Virus record (IMG/VR): IMGVR_UViG_3300021375_000011
Location: 1-64,000 of that record
Length of the DNA: 64,000 nucleotides
DNA from: a virus
Reading direction: 5' to 3' (one strand)
The notes under the pieces are model-generated. The model made no database searches, had not been told where the DNA came from, and saw only the letters and a list, made by a program, of their open reading frames with translations. This document shows positions 18,001 through 25,182 of this stretch, piece by piece. The position numbers and the translations under genes were made by a program. Position 1 is the first letter of the stretch, and each line of letters starts with the position of its first letter.

Positions 18001-18409
18001 ACCAGTATACTCCGTTTGCTGGGTCGCCGGTTGGACGTACTAATGTTGCAGTAAGTTGACTTAGATCAACATCTGCTCTTTGTACGTATGCTCTGTTGCT
18101 TACACCTAATGTACTATAGGCTGCAAGTAGTCCATATTCGTTCAGTTCGTATCCGTTAATTGAAGTTCCAGCTGATGTACTGTAAAAGAACGGTGTTCCA
18201 AATGTAGCAGCCAAATCTCTTTGCGAAGTTATCAAGTACGGCTTGTTTGCATTTGCGGCAGTTGTACCTGCGGCAACGCCTGTGCCTGTTCCACTTACTT
18301 TATTTTGAGCAGTTGCTATCATTATAAATGGTACCGAATTAGTTGCGGCTGGAAGATAATTACTTTCGTCAATAATTGTAACTTCTACGCCTGGTGATGT
18401 TAGTGCCAT
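15098..18409 (-). CDS. 18: Tail sheath protein gp18, very long (1103 aa)
   Basis: The N-terminus (MALTSPGVEVTIIDESNYLP, SVPFIMIATAQNK, YGLLAAYSTLGVSNRAYVQR) and the last about 380 residues (NNERNNTGFILSDTPMRLAD, VVVPPTHMMLRTVVRSDDVA, PWLAPAGTRRG, INPITFIPGSGILNYGNKT, RINVARLVAFIRGRLETIGK) are a contractile sheath. Between about residues 130 and 660 lies an inserted Thr/Ser/Gly/Asp-rich region with repeated short W-x-S and VYWFDTS-like pieces, much longer than in T4 (gp18 is 659 aa). The insert is likely displayed on the outside of the sheath. It has an exact TATAAATA-type promoter and its own terminator. Confidence 0.95.
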   Translation of the reverse strand: MALTSPGVEVTIIDESNYLPAATNSVPFIMIATAQNKVSGTGTGVAAGTTAANANKPYLITSQRDLAATFGTPFFYSTSAGTSINGYELNEYGLLAAYSTLGVSNRAYVQRADVDLSQLTATLVRPTGDPANGVYWFDTSVSAFGIFQWSETTQTFTNYVPTVITKTADLVGGVASGIPLASIGSIGDYAVNVTNTLNPVYYKSPGNTVSDPVVTANSWVLVGSDAWKNSWATVIGTATNPTITAGNSMVFNDTTITSSGTSLTTVASDINSASVAGVSAKVVDGKLNIYVDSAGTNDGSTDNGNGILMIDDGNNSTLLTEIGIATSTSKDGKPYYAPVLHYGKNYNNPSWQTTGTEPHPTGSVWAKQNNVNLGANYVIKQYSSATDTFTTLTNPSYSSDESANKNLDPAGGGLNITAGSLYTQSNVNADETFTHKFLVRYATGATLVTGSTTTPSFTNLDTFTIQASVKGSTTLTAAVTATVQGTTATDFVTAFTAANVANTTARVLSTGAVQIEHTQGGVIDLTNTSGTPVTDAGFTSAVTTGQVRADAASGVLLSNWIPLGFGLTPVYTAGTTAPSVDPADGTNWYFSATTENDIMIMSGGTWKGYQNVTADQRGFNLSTTSPDGPIVSSTAPTKQSDDSALVYGDIWISTADLDNWPVIYRWQSVESVDQWVLLDNTDQTTQNGVLFADMRWADDGSTDPITGDIDTIKTLLTSDYVDLDKPDPALYPEGILAFNTRRSGFNVKSYQVDYFNSTDFPFATYGALPTVKDAWVTASLNNSDGSPSMGRKAVRNIVVSALKAGIDGTQELREEQKIYNLLCCPNYEEVATNLVALNNERNNTGFILSDTPMRLADTGTDITNWATNANGDGLTTADPYFAVFYPSAQTTDLSGTTVVVPPTHMMLRTVVRSDDVAFPWLAPAGTRRGTVDNASQLGYVDAQTGEFTQTAVRQGLRDTLYENSINPITFIPGSGILNYGNKTTFTGSSLDRINVARLVAFIRGRLETIGKNFVFEPNDTTTRDEIKNTIESLMIDLVAKRGIYDYLVVCDESNNTPTRIDANELYVDVAIEPVKAIEFIYIPVRIKNTGEIAAGNVASSAAV

Positions 18410-18448
18410 GTTTTGATTCCTTTTGAATGCTTTATAATCTGTTAATGA

Positions 18449-18456
18449 TATTTATA
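18449..18456 (-). promoter_or_regulatory. Late promoter box for gp18
   Basis: Exact TATAAATA on the minus strand, 40 bases upstream of the gp18 ATG, with AAAGGA before the start. Best consensus match in the window. Confidence 0.8.
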
Positions 18457-18520
18457 TGAATATGCCAAAATAAGCCGTTACAACTGCCCTTTGCAAAGGT
18501 TTGTGCAACTAAATATCCGT

Positions 18521-18868
18521 ATGAGTAGACCTATTTGCAATGCTTGTAACCGCCGTTTTGTAGCAATAAACTATGTCGCTGAAGGAAAGAAGCACTATAG
18601 AAGTCGATGCGACAGTTGTACACGCAAAAAAAGACAAAGGAAAGCTCCAGTTCCTCGTTGGCAACTAGAAGGTTACCAAAAGAAAAAGATATGTGACCGT
18701 TGCGGCTTTGTTGCTAAAAGTGGAGCACAAATATTAGTTTATCATGTTGATGGAAATTTAAAAAATATTAATCTTGCTAATCTTAGAAGCATCTGTTTAA
18801 ATTGTAGTGTGGAAATAATAAGATTAGATCTGCCTTGGAAAGTAGGTGATCTTGTTGAGGACCAATGA
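18521..18868 (+). CDS. Zinc-finger/HNH-like protein (115 aa)
   Basis: Starting at ATG 18521 (MSRPICNACNRRFVAINYVA), the product has two cysteine pairs, CNAC and CDSC, then CDRC and an HVDGN...NLRSICLNC block resembling an HNH nuclease core (His, Asn and a final zinc pair). Earlier in-frame TTG 18491 is a less likely start. Related proteins beginning MSRPICN are common in marine T4-like phages; the role is unknown, with DNA binding or nicking as the simplest guess. It is on the plus strand between gp18 and the kinase, and its 3' end overlaps the convergent kinase gene by 45 bases. Confidence 0.82.
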   Translation: MSRPICNACNRRFVAINYVAEGKKHYRSRCDSCTRKKRQRKAPVPRWQLEGYQKKKICDRCGFVAKSGAQILVYHVDGNLKNINLANLRSICLNCSVEIIRLDLPWKVGDLVEDQ

Positions 18869-19453
18869 TTGTAAATCATTGAGGCTACTGTTATTATAAA
18901 GAATACAATCAAATTTAGTATTAACATCTATCCACTTGTATTCGCTTTCGTGAACATCAAAGCCACTCATTAAATTACTTGTGTCTGGGTTTGCATTGTC
19001 TAATATTGCTCGTTGAAACCATTCAGGATCCTTGCCTCTTTTTACTTGCCAAACTTTTCCGCCAAGGTCACGTATCATGTTTTGTTCGTTGCGAAAACGT
19101 ACATCTGGTACAACATAGTTCCCAGGATTGTCGATCATGTGTTTCTTAAGGAGGCTTACCCACACACCGTTGTCAAACCCATCACGCATACATTCGGTAC
19201 CAAATTCTTGTAGTACTATCCTTGGTGTTATAGTCCTTCCAGTTTCTTGTGTCCAAAACGCATCTGCTTGTTCTCGCCAATCTCGGCTTTCGTCTGTATC
19301 TCCTTCGAGCATTGCTCTATCCCAACCAAATATTGTGGCGACACCGTCTTTGAGTTTGTCTGCAAAACTTACTTTAGTAAAACCTTGTTCTACTAATATG
19401 TCAGCAACAGTTCCTTTACCGCTACCTATAAGTCCGCAAATACCAACTATCAT
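18824..19453 (-). CDS. 1: Deoxynucleoside monophosphate kinase (gp1-type)
   Basis: The P-loop GLIGSGKGT lies at residues 7-15, followed by VSFADKLKDGVATIFGW and RIVLQEFGTECMRDGFDNGV, as in T4 gp1-type dNMP kinases. The enzyme phosphorylates dNMPs to dNDPs for phage DNA synthesis. Other family blocks are YVVPDVRFRNEQNMIRDLGG and the lid region around residues 55-75. It overlaps the exonuclease gene by four bases (ATGA) and forms an early two-gene unit with it. The 3' end overlaps a convergent gene, so antisense pairing of transcripts is possible. Confidence 0.92.
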   Translation of the reverse strand: MIVGICGLIGSGKGTVADILVEQGFTKVSFADKLKDGVATIFGWDRAMLEGDTDESRDWREQADAFWTQETGRTITPRIVLQEFGTECMRDGFDNGVWVSLLKKHMIDNPGNYVVPDVRFRNEQNMIRDLGGKVWQVKRGKDPEWFQRAILDNANPDTSNLMSGFDVHESEYKWIDVNTKFDCILYNNSSLNDLQSLVLNKITYFPRQI

Positions 19454-19971
19454 TTAAGTCCTGCTACCCTTAGGTGTTTAAGTGTTTGTTGTAGTAAATC
19501 AATCTGTCTTCTACAATCTTCTAATGCATGGTGACTTGCACGTGGCTTAGGCAAGTCTGGATACAAACTATAAACAGTTCTTGCATCTCTCACATTCCAA
19601 AATTGCCAAGGTATAGGCAATCCAAGTTGTTTGAATGCATTCTCAAGTATAACCATATCAAAGGTTGTACCATTGGCCCAAGTTAGTTTACAATGAAAGC
19701 ACAACTTGCTCAGTTCTTCTAATGCTTGTTTAAGTGGTATTCGACCTTCTTCACCAAATGCTTCATCCTGTGCTTCTTTGGGTTGTGTTGCCCACCATTC
19801 AACAGTTGAATCATCTACTTCTCTATCTGGTTGACTGTCTACATCAACTCTTGCATAGTAATCTTGTTTTTGGTAACCAACACTAAGTGGATCAAAGGTT
19901 TGGGCTGCTATTGTAAGAATACAAGCATCAGGGCCAGTACCTACAGTTTCTATATCTATCATAATATCCAT
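19450..19971 (-). CDS. DexA-like 3'-5' exonuclease (DEDDh family)
   Basis: The exonuclease motifs are MIDIETVGTG (Asp, Glu of Exo I), NGTTFDMVILEN (Exo II Asp) and ASHHALEDCRRQ (Exo III His and Asp), i.e. a DEDDh nuclease of the DexA/RNase T-type group. A role in DNA trimming or host DNA recycling fits the adjacent nucleotide kinase. A consensus sigma70 promoter ends about seven bases before the ATG at 19971, so the transcript would be nearly leaderless there; ATG 19962 (MIDIET) is an alternative start. Confidence 0.9.
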   Translation of the reverse strand: MDIMIDIETVGTGPDACILTIAAQTFDPLSVGYQKQDYYARVDVDSQPDREVDDSTVEWWATQPKEAQDEAFGEEGRIPLKQALEELSKLCFHCKLTWANGTTFDMVILENAFKQLGLPIPWQFWNVRDARTVYSLYPDLPKPRASHHALEDCRRQIDLLQQTLKHLRVAGLK

Positions 19972-19977
19972 ATTATC

Positions 19978-20005
19978 ATTATAACAGTAAATGAAACTAT
20001 GTCAA
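19978..20005 (-). promoter_or_regulatory. Sigma70 promoter for exonuclease/kinase unit
   Basis: TTGACA (20005-20000), 16-base spacer, TATAAT (19983-19978) on the minus strand: both boxes are perfect consensus. The predicted +1 falls at or near the first ATG. Confidence 0.8.
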
Positions 20006-20006
20006 C

Positions 20007-20402
20007 CTATTTTCTTGTCTTAACTGTTTTCTTTGTACCAACTGTGCCTTTAAGGCTTGTCTTTGGTGGCTTGTATGCTTTTTGAACTTTGCCACCGGCA
20101 CTTACACTGCCTTTACGCAGTTTGTTTAGCATGCCTAATAGTCTACTTGCTGGATTTACTCTTTTGGTCTTCTTTGCTTTTCTTGCGGCAACTTTGCTTT
20201 TGGTTTTACGAGTCACTTTCATTTGTGCTCGCTTACGTTGATCTATTGGTGCATCACAGTCTTTGGCATTGCCAACAACACGACCTCTTCTTGTCCCGCT
20301 AGTACAACGCCATTTTGTTTTTAATTTATTCCCTGATCTACTGAACACCATTTCGTGTTCGTTGACAATCTCAGGTTTGGTAACAAACTCTTCAACACGC
20401 AT
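20007..20402 (-). CDS. Small very basic protein (131 aa)
   Basis: Start ATG 20402 overlaps the gp13 stop as TAATG. The N-terminal third is mixed (MRVEEFVTKPEIVNEHEMVF, then KWRCTSGTRRGRVVGNAKDC with two Cys), and the remainder is extremely rich in Lys/Arg (KVTRKTKSKVAARKAKKTKR). Such composition suggests DNA or RNA binding. Related small basic proteins follow gp13 in marine T4-like phages without assigned function. It could be packaged with DNA; that is inference. Confidence 0.78.
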   Translation of the reverse strand: MRVEEFVTKPEIVNEHEMVFSRSGNKLKTKWRCTSGTRRGRVVGNAKDCDAPIDQRKRAQMKVTRKTKSKVAARKAKKTKRVNPASRLLGMLNKLRKGSVSAGGKVQKAYKPPKTSLKGTVGTKKTVKTRK

Positions 20403-21181
20403 TAGCCAATTACCCAAGTAAGTGGCTGCGATCCATCAACATAGTTTTTAAGTTCTTCAATTTTAGCATCCATAATAGCATTGCCTTCTGCTTTCATCTG
20501 TGCACCGTTTAGTGCAGTACCACCTTGTGGTCCGGCAATGGTAGCAAACTTTTCTCTTGCTTCACCAATAATAAGTTTAGCATTGCCAACCATGTAATCT
20601 CTTATCCACTGCGAAGTTGAAAAGTCTGAAAGTAACTGTACTTCAGGACGCAGATTATAGCACCAAAGCAGAACTACTTCTCCAGTGGCTTTGATATCTC
20701 TCATTATGGTAAGTTGTTTAGTAGCAGTATTGTAATTGTAATTCATAAACCCACCAAACATTTTTGCAGTGAGCTCGACATACTGTGAATAAAAATCGTA
20801 TGTAGCAAGTCCGCCCATTTGATTTCCGTTAAGCAGATATGTGTTTAAGGCGGCTGCACTGAACGGTTCAAATGCAGAGCCTTCGCCACCATTACTAAAA
20901 CCAATTGTACGTCTAAATATCTGACGCACGGTTTGTATTTCTTGTGGCAATGTATAGATATTTGTATCTTCTGAAAGTGTTAAGAAGTTATAGCTCTCTT
21001 CAAACGCATTTTCAGCACGTTGTCTATATGTGCCAATCGTTCTTTGGTAGATACTTTCATAATGACTTGCGTCAAGTTCAGTGTCAATTATGCCTTCGCC
21101 TAACTGCAACTTGACGTAGTCAAATGCTTCTTGCTTTTTAGTGTCTAGTGTTTGATCTAGTGTTTGCTGTGCTTCTGCCAT
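20402..21181 (-). CDS. 13: Neck protein gp13
   Basis: The 259-residue product shows the gp13 pattern of marine T4-like phages: KLQLGEGIIDTELDASHYES, YRQRAENAFEESYNFLTLSE, TVRQIFRRTIGFSNGGEGSA, GGLATYDFYSQYVELTAKMF, TIMRDIKATGEVVLLWCYNL, RDYMVGNAKLIIGEAREKFA and a final PLTWVIG. gp13 with gp14 closes the filled head and forms the tail attachment ring. A late box CATAAATA lies at 21207-21200. Confidence 0.9.
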   Translation of the reverse strand: MAEAQQTLDQTLDTKKQEAFDYVKLQLGEGIIDTELDASHYESIYQRTIGTYRQRAENAFEESYNFLTLSEDTNIYTLPQEIQTVRQIFRRTIGFSNGGEGSAFEPFSAAALNTYLLNGNQMGGLATYDFYSQYVELTAKMFGGFMNYNYNTATKQLTIMRDIKATGEVVLLWCYNLRPEVQLLSDFSTSQWIRDYMVGNAKLIIGEAREKFATIAGPQGGTALNGAQMKAEGNAIMDAKIEELKNYVDGSQPLTWVIG

Positions 21182-21199
21182 AATACCATCCTATGACAG

Positions 21200-21207
21200 T
21201 ATTTATG
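21200..21207 (-). promoter_or_regulatory. Late promoter box for gp13
   Basis: CATAAATACTG on the minus strand, about 20 bases before the gp13 ATG. Confidence 0.7.
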
Positions 21208-21211
21208 CAAT

Positions 21212-22474
21212 TTACCAGGCCTTCAGTATAACTACGTGTTCGTTGCCTCTACCGTTATACTTTATTTCGGTTGCTTTAATCCCAGCAAACTGTTTTCTAT
21301 TGTTAGGCTTGCCGCCTTTCATCAGTTCTTTGATCTGCTCTGCTGGTTTACGCAGTGTTTTCTGCACACTTTTGTTTGGATCAAAACCAATTACACTGTT
21401 ACTCTTTATACTATATGTTTTTATAGTTTCATCAGCAACTATATAGATCAACTTACGTGTTTTTGTATTATAAAGCCAGGCTTCTGTACCATGCACCATC
21501 TTCTCTGCACTAACACTCACAAGTCCTAGTTCTTCAAACTTCTTAAGATACTTAAACTTTCTTACCAACTGTGCCGGTGTCTTTTGTTTTGTTGGACGCG
21601 GTTGTCTGTCTGCTTTTTTAACCTGTACATAACTTGCACACTCAGCAACCACACGTTCAAAAAACTTTTGCAAACTACGTATCTGTAACTTGCCTAAATG
21701 GCTATATCCTTCTTCAAGTTGTGCTATCATATCAAGTTCTTGTTCTGACATCTTTGCCTGTTCTTTTTTACTAGGCGGATTCATCAACTCATTTATTTCA
21801 CTTAGTTGTGCCTTAAGTGGATCAGCAATAATATCAATTGTTTGCGGAGGGCATCCTTCATCACGTAGCAATTTCATAAGACTGTACTTGTCAGGATCCT
21901 TACAGTCGTTTGCCATAAACTGATCAACTAGTTCATGCACTGCACCTTCGATATCCATGGTCTTATCACGCATGTTCTCTTGTATACTTTTACGTGCAAC
22001 CGCTGGCTTTGTATTATCGACTACTAACTTTGGTGCTGGCATAGTTCTTGCCATTGCTTCTTTGACACTCTTCTTCACATAATCAGTTGTTGGTTGTACG
22101 TCGCCAACAGTGCCTGCTAATGTTTGCCAGTGTGCATTGTGTTCAGGATGTATGTCCGGCATTCCTTGTCTCAAACATCTTGCATAGATACTTGCATATA
22201 CCATCCCGTTGTGTCCATGACGTTTCATAGTGGAAATATCATCCTTACTATAGTCATTTTCTTTCATCCATGCAAGTAAATCAGGAAACAGTTCTATAGG
22301 TTTACGTTCTTGGTAATACCAATCAACTGAAACCATCTTGTGTTTATGATAGGCTTGTCCGCTCATTTGCAATGCCGTTGACCAATCAGGGTCTAGTGCT
22401 TTACTGCGTTGCTTTCTTATTACCGGCTTCTTCTTACGAGTGCCTGGCTTTAATAAGTTTTTGCCTTTTGCCAT
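21212..22474 (-). CDS. Basic protein of unknown function (420 aa)
   Basis: Starts MAKGKNLLKPGTRKKKPVIR. A central region has a charged helical segment (KAQLSEINELMNPPSKKEQA, LQIRSLQKFFERVVAECASY), and the C-terminal half has a possible small beta domain (VHGTEAWLYNTKTRKLIYIV). No catalytic motif is recognised. It is transcribed from a strong sigma70-type promoter (22532-22505), so it is early or host-polymerase expressed, unlike gp13 downstream of it. Homologues exist in other marine T4-like phages as far as I recall, without function. DNA-binding or host take-over roles are only guesses. Confidence 0.8.
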   Translation of the reverse strand: MAKGKNLLKPGTRKKKPVIRKQRSKALDPDWSTALQMSGQAYHKHKMVSVDWYYQERKPIELFPDLLAWMKENDYSKDDISTMKRHGHNGMVYASIYARCLRQGMPDIHPEHNAHWQTLAGTVGDVQPTTDYVKKSVKEAMARTMPAPKLVVDNTKPAVARKSIQENMRDKTMDIEGAVHELVDQFMANDCKDPDKYSLMKLLRDEGCPPQTIDIIADPLKAQLSEINELMNPPSKKEQAKMSEQELDMIAQLEEGYSHLGKLQIRSLQKFFERVVAECASYVQVKKADRQPRPTKQKTPAQLVRKFKYLKKFEELGLVSVSAEKMVHGTEAWLYNTKTRKLIYIVADETIKTYSIKSNSVIGFDPNKSVQKTLRKPAEQIKELMKGGKPNNRKQFAGIKATEIKYNGRGNEHVVILKAW

Positions 22475-22504
22475 ATTCTGCTCCTATATCTAACTGTTAC
22501 AAAG

Positions 22505-22532
22505 AGTATAACATGTATATAGTGTATGTCAA
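22505..22532 (-). promoter_or_regulatory. Leftward sigma70 promoter (420 aa gene)
   Basis: TTGACA (22532-22527), 16-base spacer, TATACT (22510-22505). The initial transcribed sequence contains ACAGTTAG (22497-22490), as does the divergent rightward promoter. Confidence 0.8.
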
Positions 22533-22576
22533 CCAAAAAGTTCCAAGACTTTTGTTATTCTTTTCAAATAAAAAGG

Positions 22577-22604
22577 TTGACTTATACTCTAACTGTGTTA
22601 TTAT
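22577..22604 (+). promoter_or_regulatory. Rightward sigma70 promoter (small early ORFs)
   Basis: TTGACT (22577-22582), 16-base spacer, TATTAT (22599-22604). ACAGTTAG follows at 22611-22618, and its inverse CTAACTGT lies at 22589-22596, so the -10 is inside an inverted repeat that could be an operator. Confidence 0.75.
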
Positions 22605-22634
22605 GTATGTACAGTTAGAAAAAAGGAACAGTAT

Positions 22635-22862
22635 ATGAAGAAGAAAATACAAATTACTGGAATAGTAAAAGAAGATAGTGTTAATGTAGAATATGAAACT
22701 GGCAAGCACGATAGTGTTAGTAGTGCAGAAGCTGAATTGCTCACTATGATGGACTACACACAATCAGGTCCTTTTCCAGTTAATAATGTTAAACTAATTA
22801 AAACTATCTACAACTTTGTTGAGTGTTATAAGGATGAAATGGAGTTAAAATATGGATCATAA
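22635..22862 (+). CDS. Small early protein (75 aa)
   Basis: MKKKIQITGIVKEDSVNVEY followed by an acidic, helical half (VECYKDEMELKYGS at the end). The SD-like AAAAAGGAA lies about ten bases before the ATG. It is the first gene of the rightward promoter and its end overlaps the next small ORF by 11 bases. No family recognised; typical of small early host-modifying phage peptides. Confidence 0.65.
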   Translation: MKKKIQITGIVKEDSVNVEYETGKHDSVSSAEAELLTMMDYTQSGPFPVNNVKLIKTIYNFVECYKDEMELKYGS

Positions 22863-23016
22863 AAAAATGGAACTATACGAAAGACGTATAGACAACTGCT
22901 GGCAAGCCGCAGAACATTTTGCTGATGGCACATGGGGCAGAGAATATTGGACTCAGAATGCAATGTATCTGCTACGTAGAATGAACTGTTTTTTAAACGG
23001 AGGAACTGAAAAATGA
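22852..23016 (+). CDS. Small early protein (54 aa)
   Basis: ATG 22852 to TGA 23014-23016. Product MDHKKMELYERRIDNCWQAA continues with a Trp/Tyr-rich, basic stretch (two Cys) and ends NCFLNGGTEK. It overlaps the upstream ORF by 11 bases and the next ATG by the ATGA junction, a coupling pattern that supports translation. Function unknown. Confidence 0.6.
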   Translation: MDHKKMELYERRIDNCWQAAEHFADGTWGREYWTQNAMYLLRRMNCFLNGGTEK

Positions 23017-23225
23017 AATTTATGTTAGTTACAATGGTGTTGGCCAATCCAATGACATATGCAGATAAGACAACATGTCTTACCGCAGTAGATGCACTTA
23101 AAAGTGTCGATATAGAAGCAGTGTGTATACCTGCTGGCATTGAACAACAAACTGCAAGTGATAAAATGATTGCAAACATGATGCAATTTATCACCAAATT
23201 AGAAACCATGAAGGCAAAACAATGA
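23013..23225 (+). CDS. Small possibly exported protein (70 aa)
   Basis: MKFMLVTMVLANPMTYADKT has a hydrophobic N-terminal stretch that may be a short signal peptide. The rest contains two Cys (TTCLTAVDAL and AVCIPAG) that could pair outside the cytoplasm, and a helical C-terminus. It is coupled by ATGA on both sides. A periplasmic or envelope role is a plausible inference; no family is recognised. Confidence 0.62.
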   Translation: MKFMLVTMVLANPMTYADKTTCLTAVDALKSVDIEAVCIPAGIEQQTASDKMIANMMQFITKLETMKAKQ

Positions 23226-23521
23226 ATGAATCATTATTAGGTTTGCAGTTTGATGTAAGCAAATACCATAAAGGCATCCAACTTGTACTTGATTATAAAA
23301 AGTACGAGCTGAGCATTGTAAAACATGATGGAAGTTATGGTGGACCGCAAGGATTGTTTGAAATAATGGTAAGTGATAAAAGTGGTCACGGTGTCGAACT
23401 TCCAGGAATAACCGCAGAGGGAGATACTGTAAAAGGCTTCTTGACATTGGAAGAAGTTGGTGGCATCTGTAAGAAGTTATCTACTATCACTGGTAACGAT
23501 CCAGTGAAGGTTGCTATCTAA
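23222..23521 (+). CDS. Small unknown protein (99 aa)
   Basis: MNESLLGLQFDVSKYHKGIQ and beta-rich segments (YELSIVKHDGSYGGPQGLFE, ITAEGDTVKGFLTLEEVGGI). It looks like a compact alpha/beta fold with no known motif. It starts by ATGA overlap with the preceding ORF and ends just before the gp14 late promoter, so it is the last gene of the early rightward group. Confidence 0.68.
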   Translation: MNESLLGLQFDVSKYHKGIQLVLDYKKYELSIVKHDGSYGGPQGLFEIMVSDKSGHGVELPGITAEGDTVKGFLTLEEVGGICKKLSTITGNDPVKVAI

Positions 23522-23524
23522 GGC

Positions 23525-23532
23525 CATAAATA
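23525..23532 (+). promoter_or_regulatory. Late promoter box for gp14
   Basis: CATAAATACAG on the plus strand, 27 bases before the gp14 ATG, with AGAAGGA between. Confidence 0.7.
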
Positions 23533-23551
23533 CAGTAAGAAGGATTACTGT

Positions 23552-24910
23552 ATGCCTAGACTAAGTTTATATCGCCCAAATCGTCAAAACGATTACAAAT
23601 TTATTGACCGCACTGTTATGGAAATGTATCAGGTTGGCGGTGTTGATATGTTTATTCACAAATATCTTGGACCAACACCACATGGTGATGATAGCTCAAG
23701 TGTAAGCGGCGGCACACAAGATGCCACACAGCCTGCTTATAGCAGTGAGTCTCCACTGTTCATTGAAGATTTGTTTCTATTAGAAAACAGAGACAGAAAG
23801 TATGACGATGATGTATACCAGATGCGTGGAGTATACAATGCACAAGACATTGACTTTGATCTAAGCCAATTTGGTTTATTTCTCAACAACGACACACTGT
23901 TTATTACTTTTCATTATAACTTTATGATTGACACACTTGGTCGTAAACTTATGAGTGGTGATGTATTAGAGCTTCCAAACCTAAAAGACTACAATCCATT
24001 AGACAGTGGTATTGCACGTGCTATTCCAAAATACTACGTAATACAAGATGCAGCTTTTGCCAGTGAAGGATTTTCACAAACTTGGTTACCGCACTTGTGG
24101 CGTGTGAAAGCAACGCCACTTGTAAGTGCTCAAGAGTATTATGATATACTTAAAAAGCCGTTTGAAGAGAAAAACATTTGGGACAACGGAAACTACTATC
24201 CAAAAGGCAGTATAGTACTAAGTGGAGACACATACTATAAGGCAATAGATGATGTAGATCCTGGTGTCGAGATTACTGATACCACAAAGTGGGAAGAGTT
24301 TACACCTCTTACAGAACAAGAAACCTTTTCCACTATGGTTAAGGATAGAGAAATAAACGATGCTATTCTTACACAAGCAGAATATGAAGTACCTTATAGT
24401 GGTTATGATAGTGTAAAATTTTACATTGTACCAACCAACGAAGATGGAAAACCAGCAGATCCAAACAGCTACACAGTTGACAACACAGGAATAACAGTCG
24501 ACACAACCAATGTTGATGTTGATGGACAACCACAAAGCCCAAGAGCAAATGGTTACACACTTGGATATCTAACTGGCGATGGTATTGCACCAAACGGATT
24601 ACCGGTTACACCAGGCACAAGTTTCCCACAAGGCGCACAAGAAGGTGACTTTGCACTACGTTTAGACTATTACCCAAATAGACTTTTTCGCTACAGTGGT
24701 TCAAGATGGGTTAAGTATGAAGACGATGTGAGGACTAATTTGACACCAGGTGATAAAGAAAAAGCAGTTGCAAACTATGGAAATGTTAAATCTCAAACAC
24801 AACGTAGCAGTTTTGTAAACAACACAAATAAAACAGATACAGAGGATCGTGGACAGATCGACGAAAGACAACCACTTAGTAAGATACTCAAACCGCAGGC
24901 CGACAACTAA
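23552..24910 (+). CDS. 14: Neck protein gp14 (enlarged)
   Basis: The start MPRLSLYRPNRQNDYKFIDR and GGVDMFIHKYLGP are typical of marine T4-like gp14. LFIEDLFLLENRDRKYDDDV and YQMRGVYNAQDIDFDLSQFG match the conserved part of T4 gp14. At 452 aa it is longer than T4 gp14 (256), with a C-terminal extension containing an FPQGAQEGDFALRLDYYPNR segment of the kind seen in phage structural proteins (surface-exposed insert). gp14 with gp13 caps the portal and binds the tail. It overlaps the following membrane protein by TAATG. Confidence 0.88.
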   Translation: MPRLSLYRPNRQNDYKFIDRTVMEMYQVGGVDMFIHKYLGPTPHGDDSSSVSGGTQDATQPAYSSESPLFIEDLFLLENRDRKYDDDVYQMRGVYNAQDIDFDLSQFGLFLNNDTLFITFHYNFMIDTLGRKLMSGDVLELPNLKDYNPLDSGIARAIPKYYVIQDAAFASEGFSQTWLPHLWRVKATPLVSAQEYYDILKKPFEEKNIWDNGNYYPKGSIVLSGDTYYKAIDDVDPGVEITDTTKWEEFTPLTEQETFSTMVKDREINDAILTQAEYEVPYSGYDSVKFYIVPTNEDGKPADPNSYTVDNTGITVDTTNVDVDGQPQSPRANGYTLGYLTGDGIAPNGLPVTPGTSFPQGAQEGDFALRLDYYPNRLFRYSGSRWVKYEDDVRTNLTPGDKEKAVANYGNVKSQTQRSSFVNNTNKTDTEDRGQIDERQPLSKILKPQADN

Positions 24911-25182
24911 TGTTAGAATTTATAATATTTGGAATAGTAGATAATGCTATAATGATTCTTGGTGCAATGACTGGACTAAGTGTTGAAAAGTATCTACCAC
25001 CAGCATTTCAAAAAGGCATTGGTACAGTGGTTGGAGCAGGTTTAGGCAACGCTCTCAGTGACTTCTTAGGTGGTGCAAGTACTGCTAGTTGGGACCTTGC
25101 AATTGGTACTGCACTTGGTTGTTTAATTGGACTTGTTTTTATTCCTATCTTTAGATACATAGCAAACTGGAGAAAAGCATAA
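24910..25182 (+). CDS. Small membrane protein (90 aa)
   Basis: Two or three hydrophobic segments are visible: LEFIIFGIVDNAIMILGAMTG (about residues 2-22), a Gly-rich stretch GIGTVVGAGLGNALSDFLGG and LGCLIGLVFIPIFRYIANW (70-88), ending in a basic tail. Small proteins of this type between gp14 and gp15 are seen in marine T4-like phages. The Gly-rich membrane design could fit a holin-like or envelope protein, but no lysis gene is adjacent. Coupled to both neighbours by TAATG. Confidence 0.72.
   Translation: MLEFIIFGIVDNAIMILGAMTGLSVEKYLPPAFQKGIGTVVGAGLGNALSDFLGGASTASWDLAIGTALGCLIGLVFIPIFRYIANWRKA

Noticed and set aside
24910-25182. Calling the 90 aa membrane protein a holin
   Set aside because: Size and Gly-rich membrane segments fit, but there is no endolysin gene nearby and similar proteins sit between gp14 and gp15 without known lysis role.
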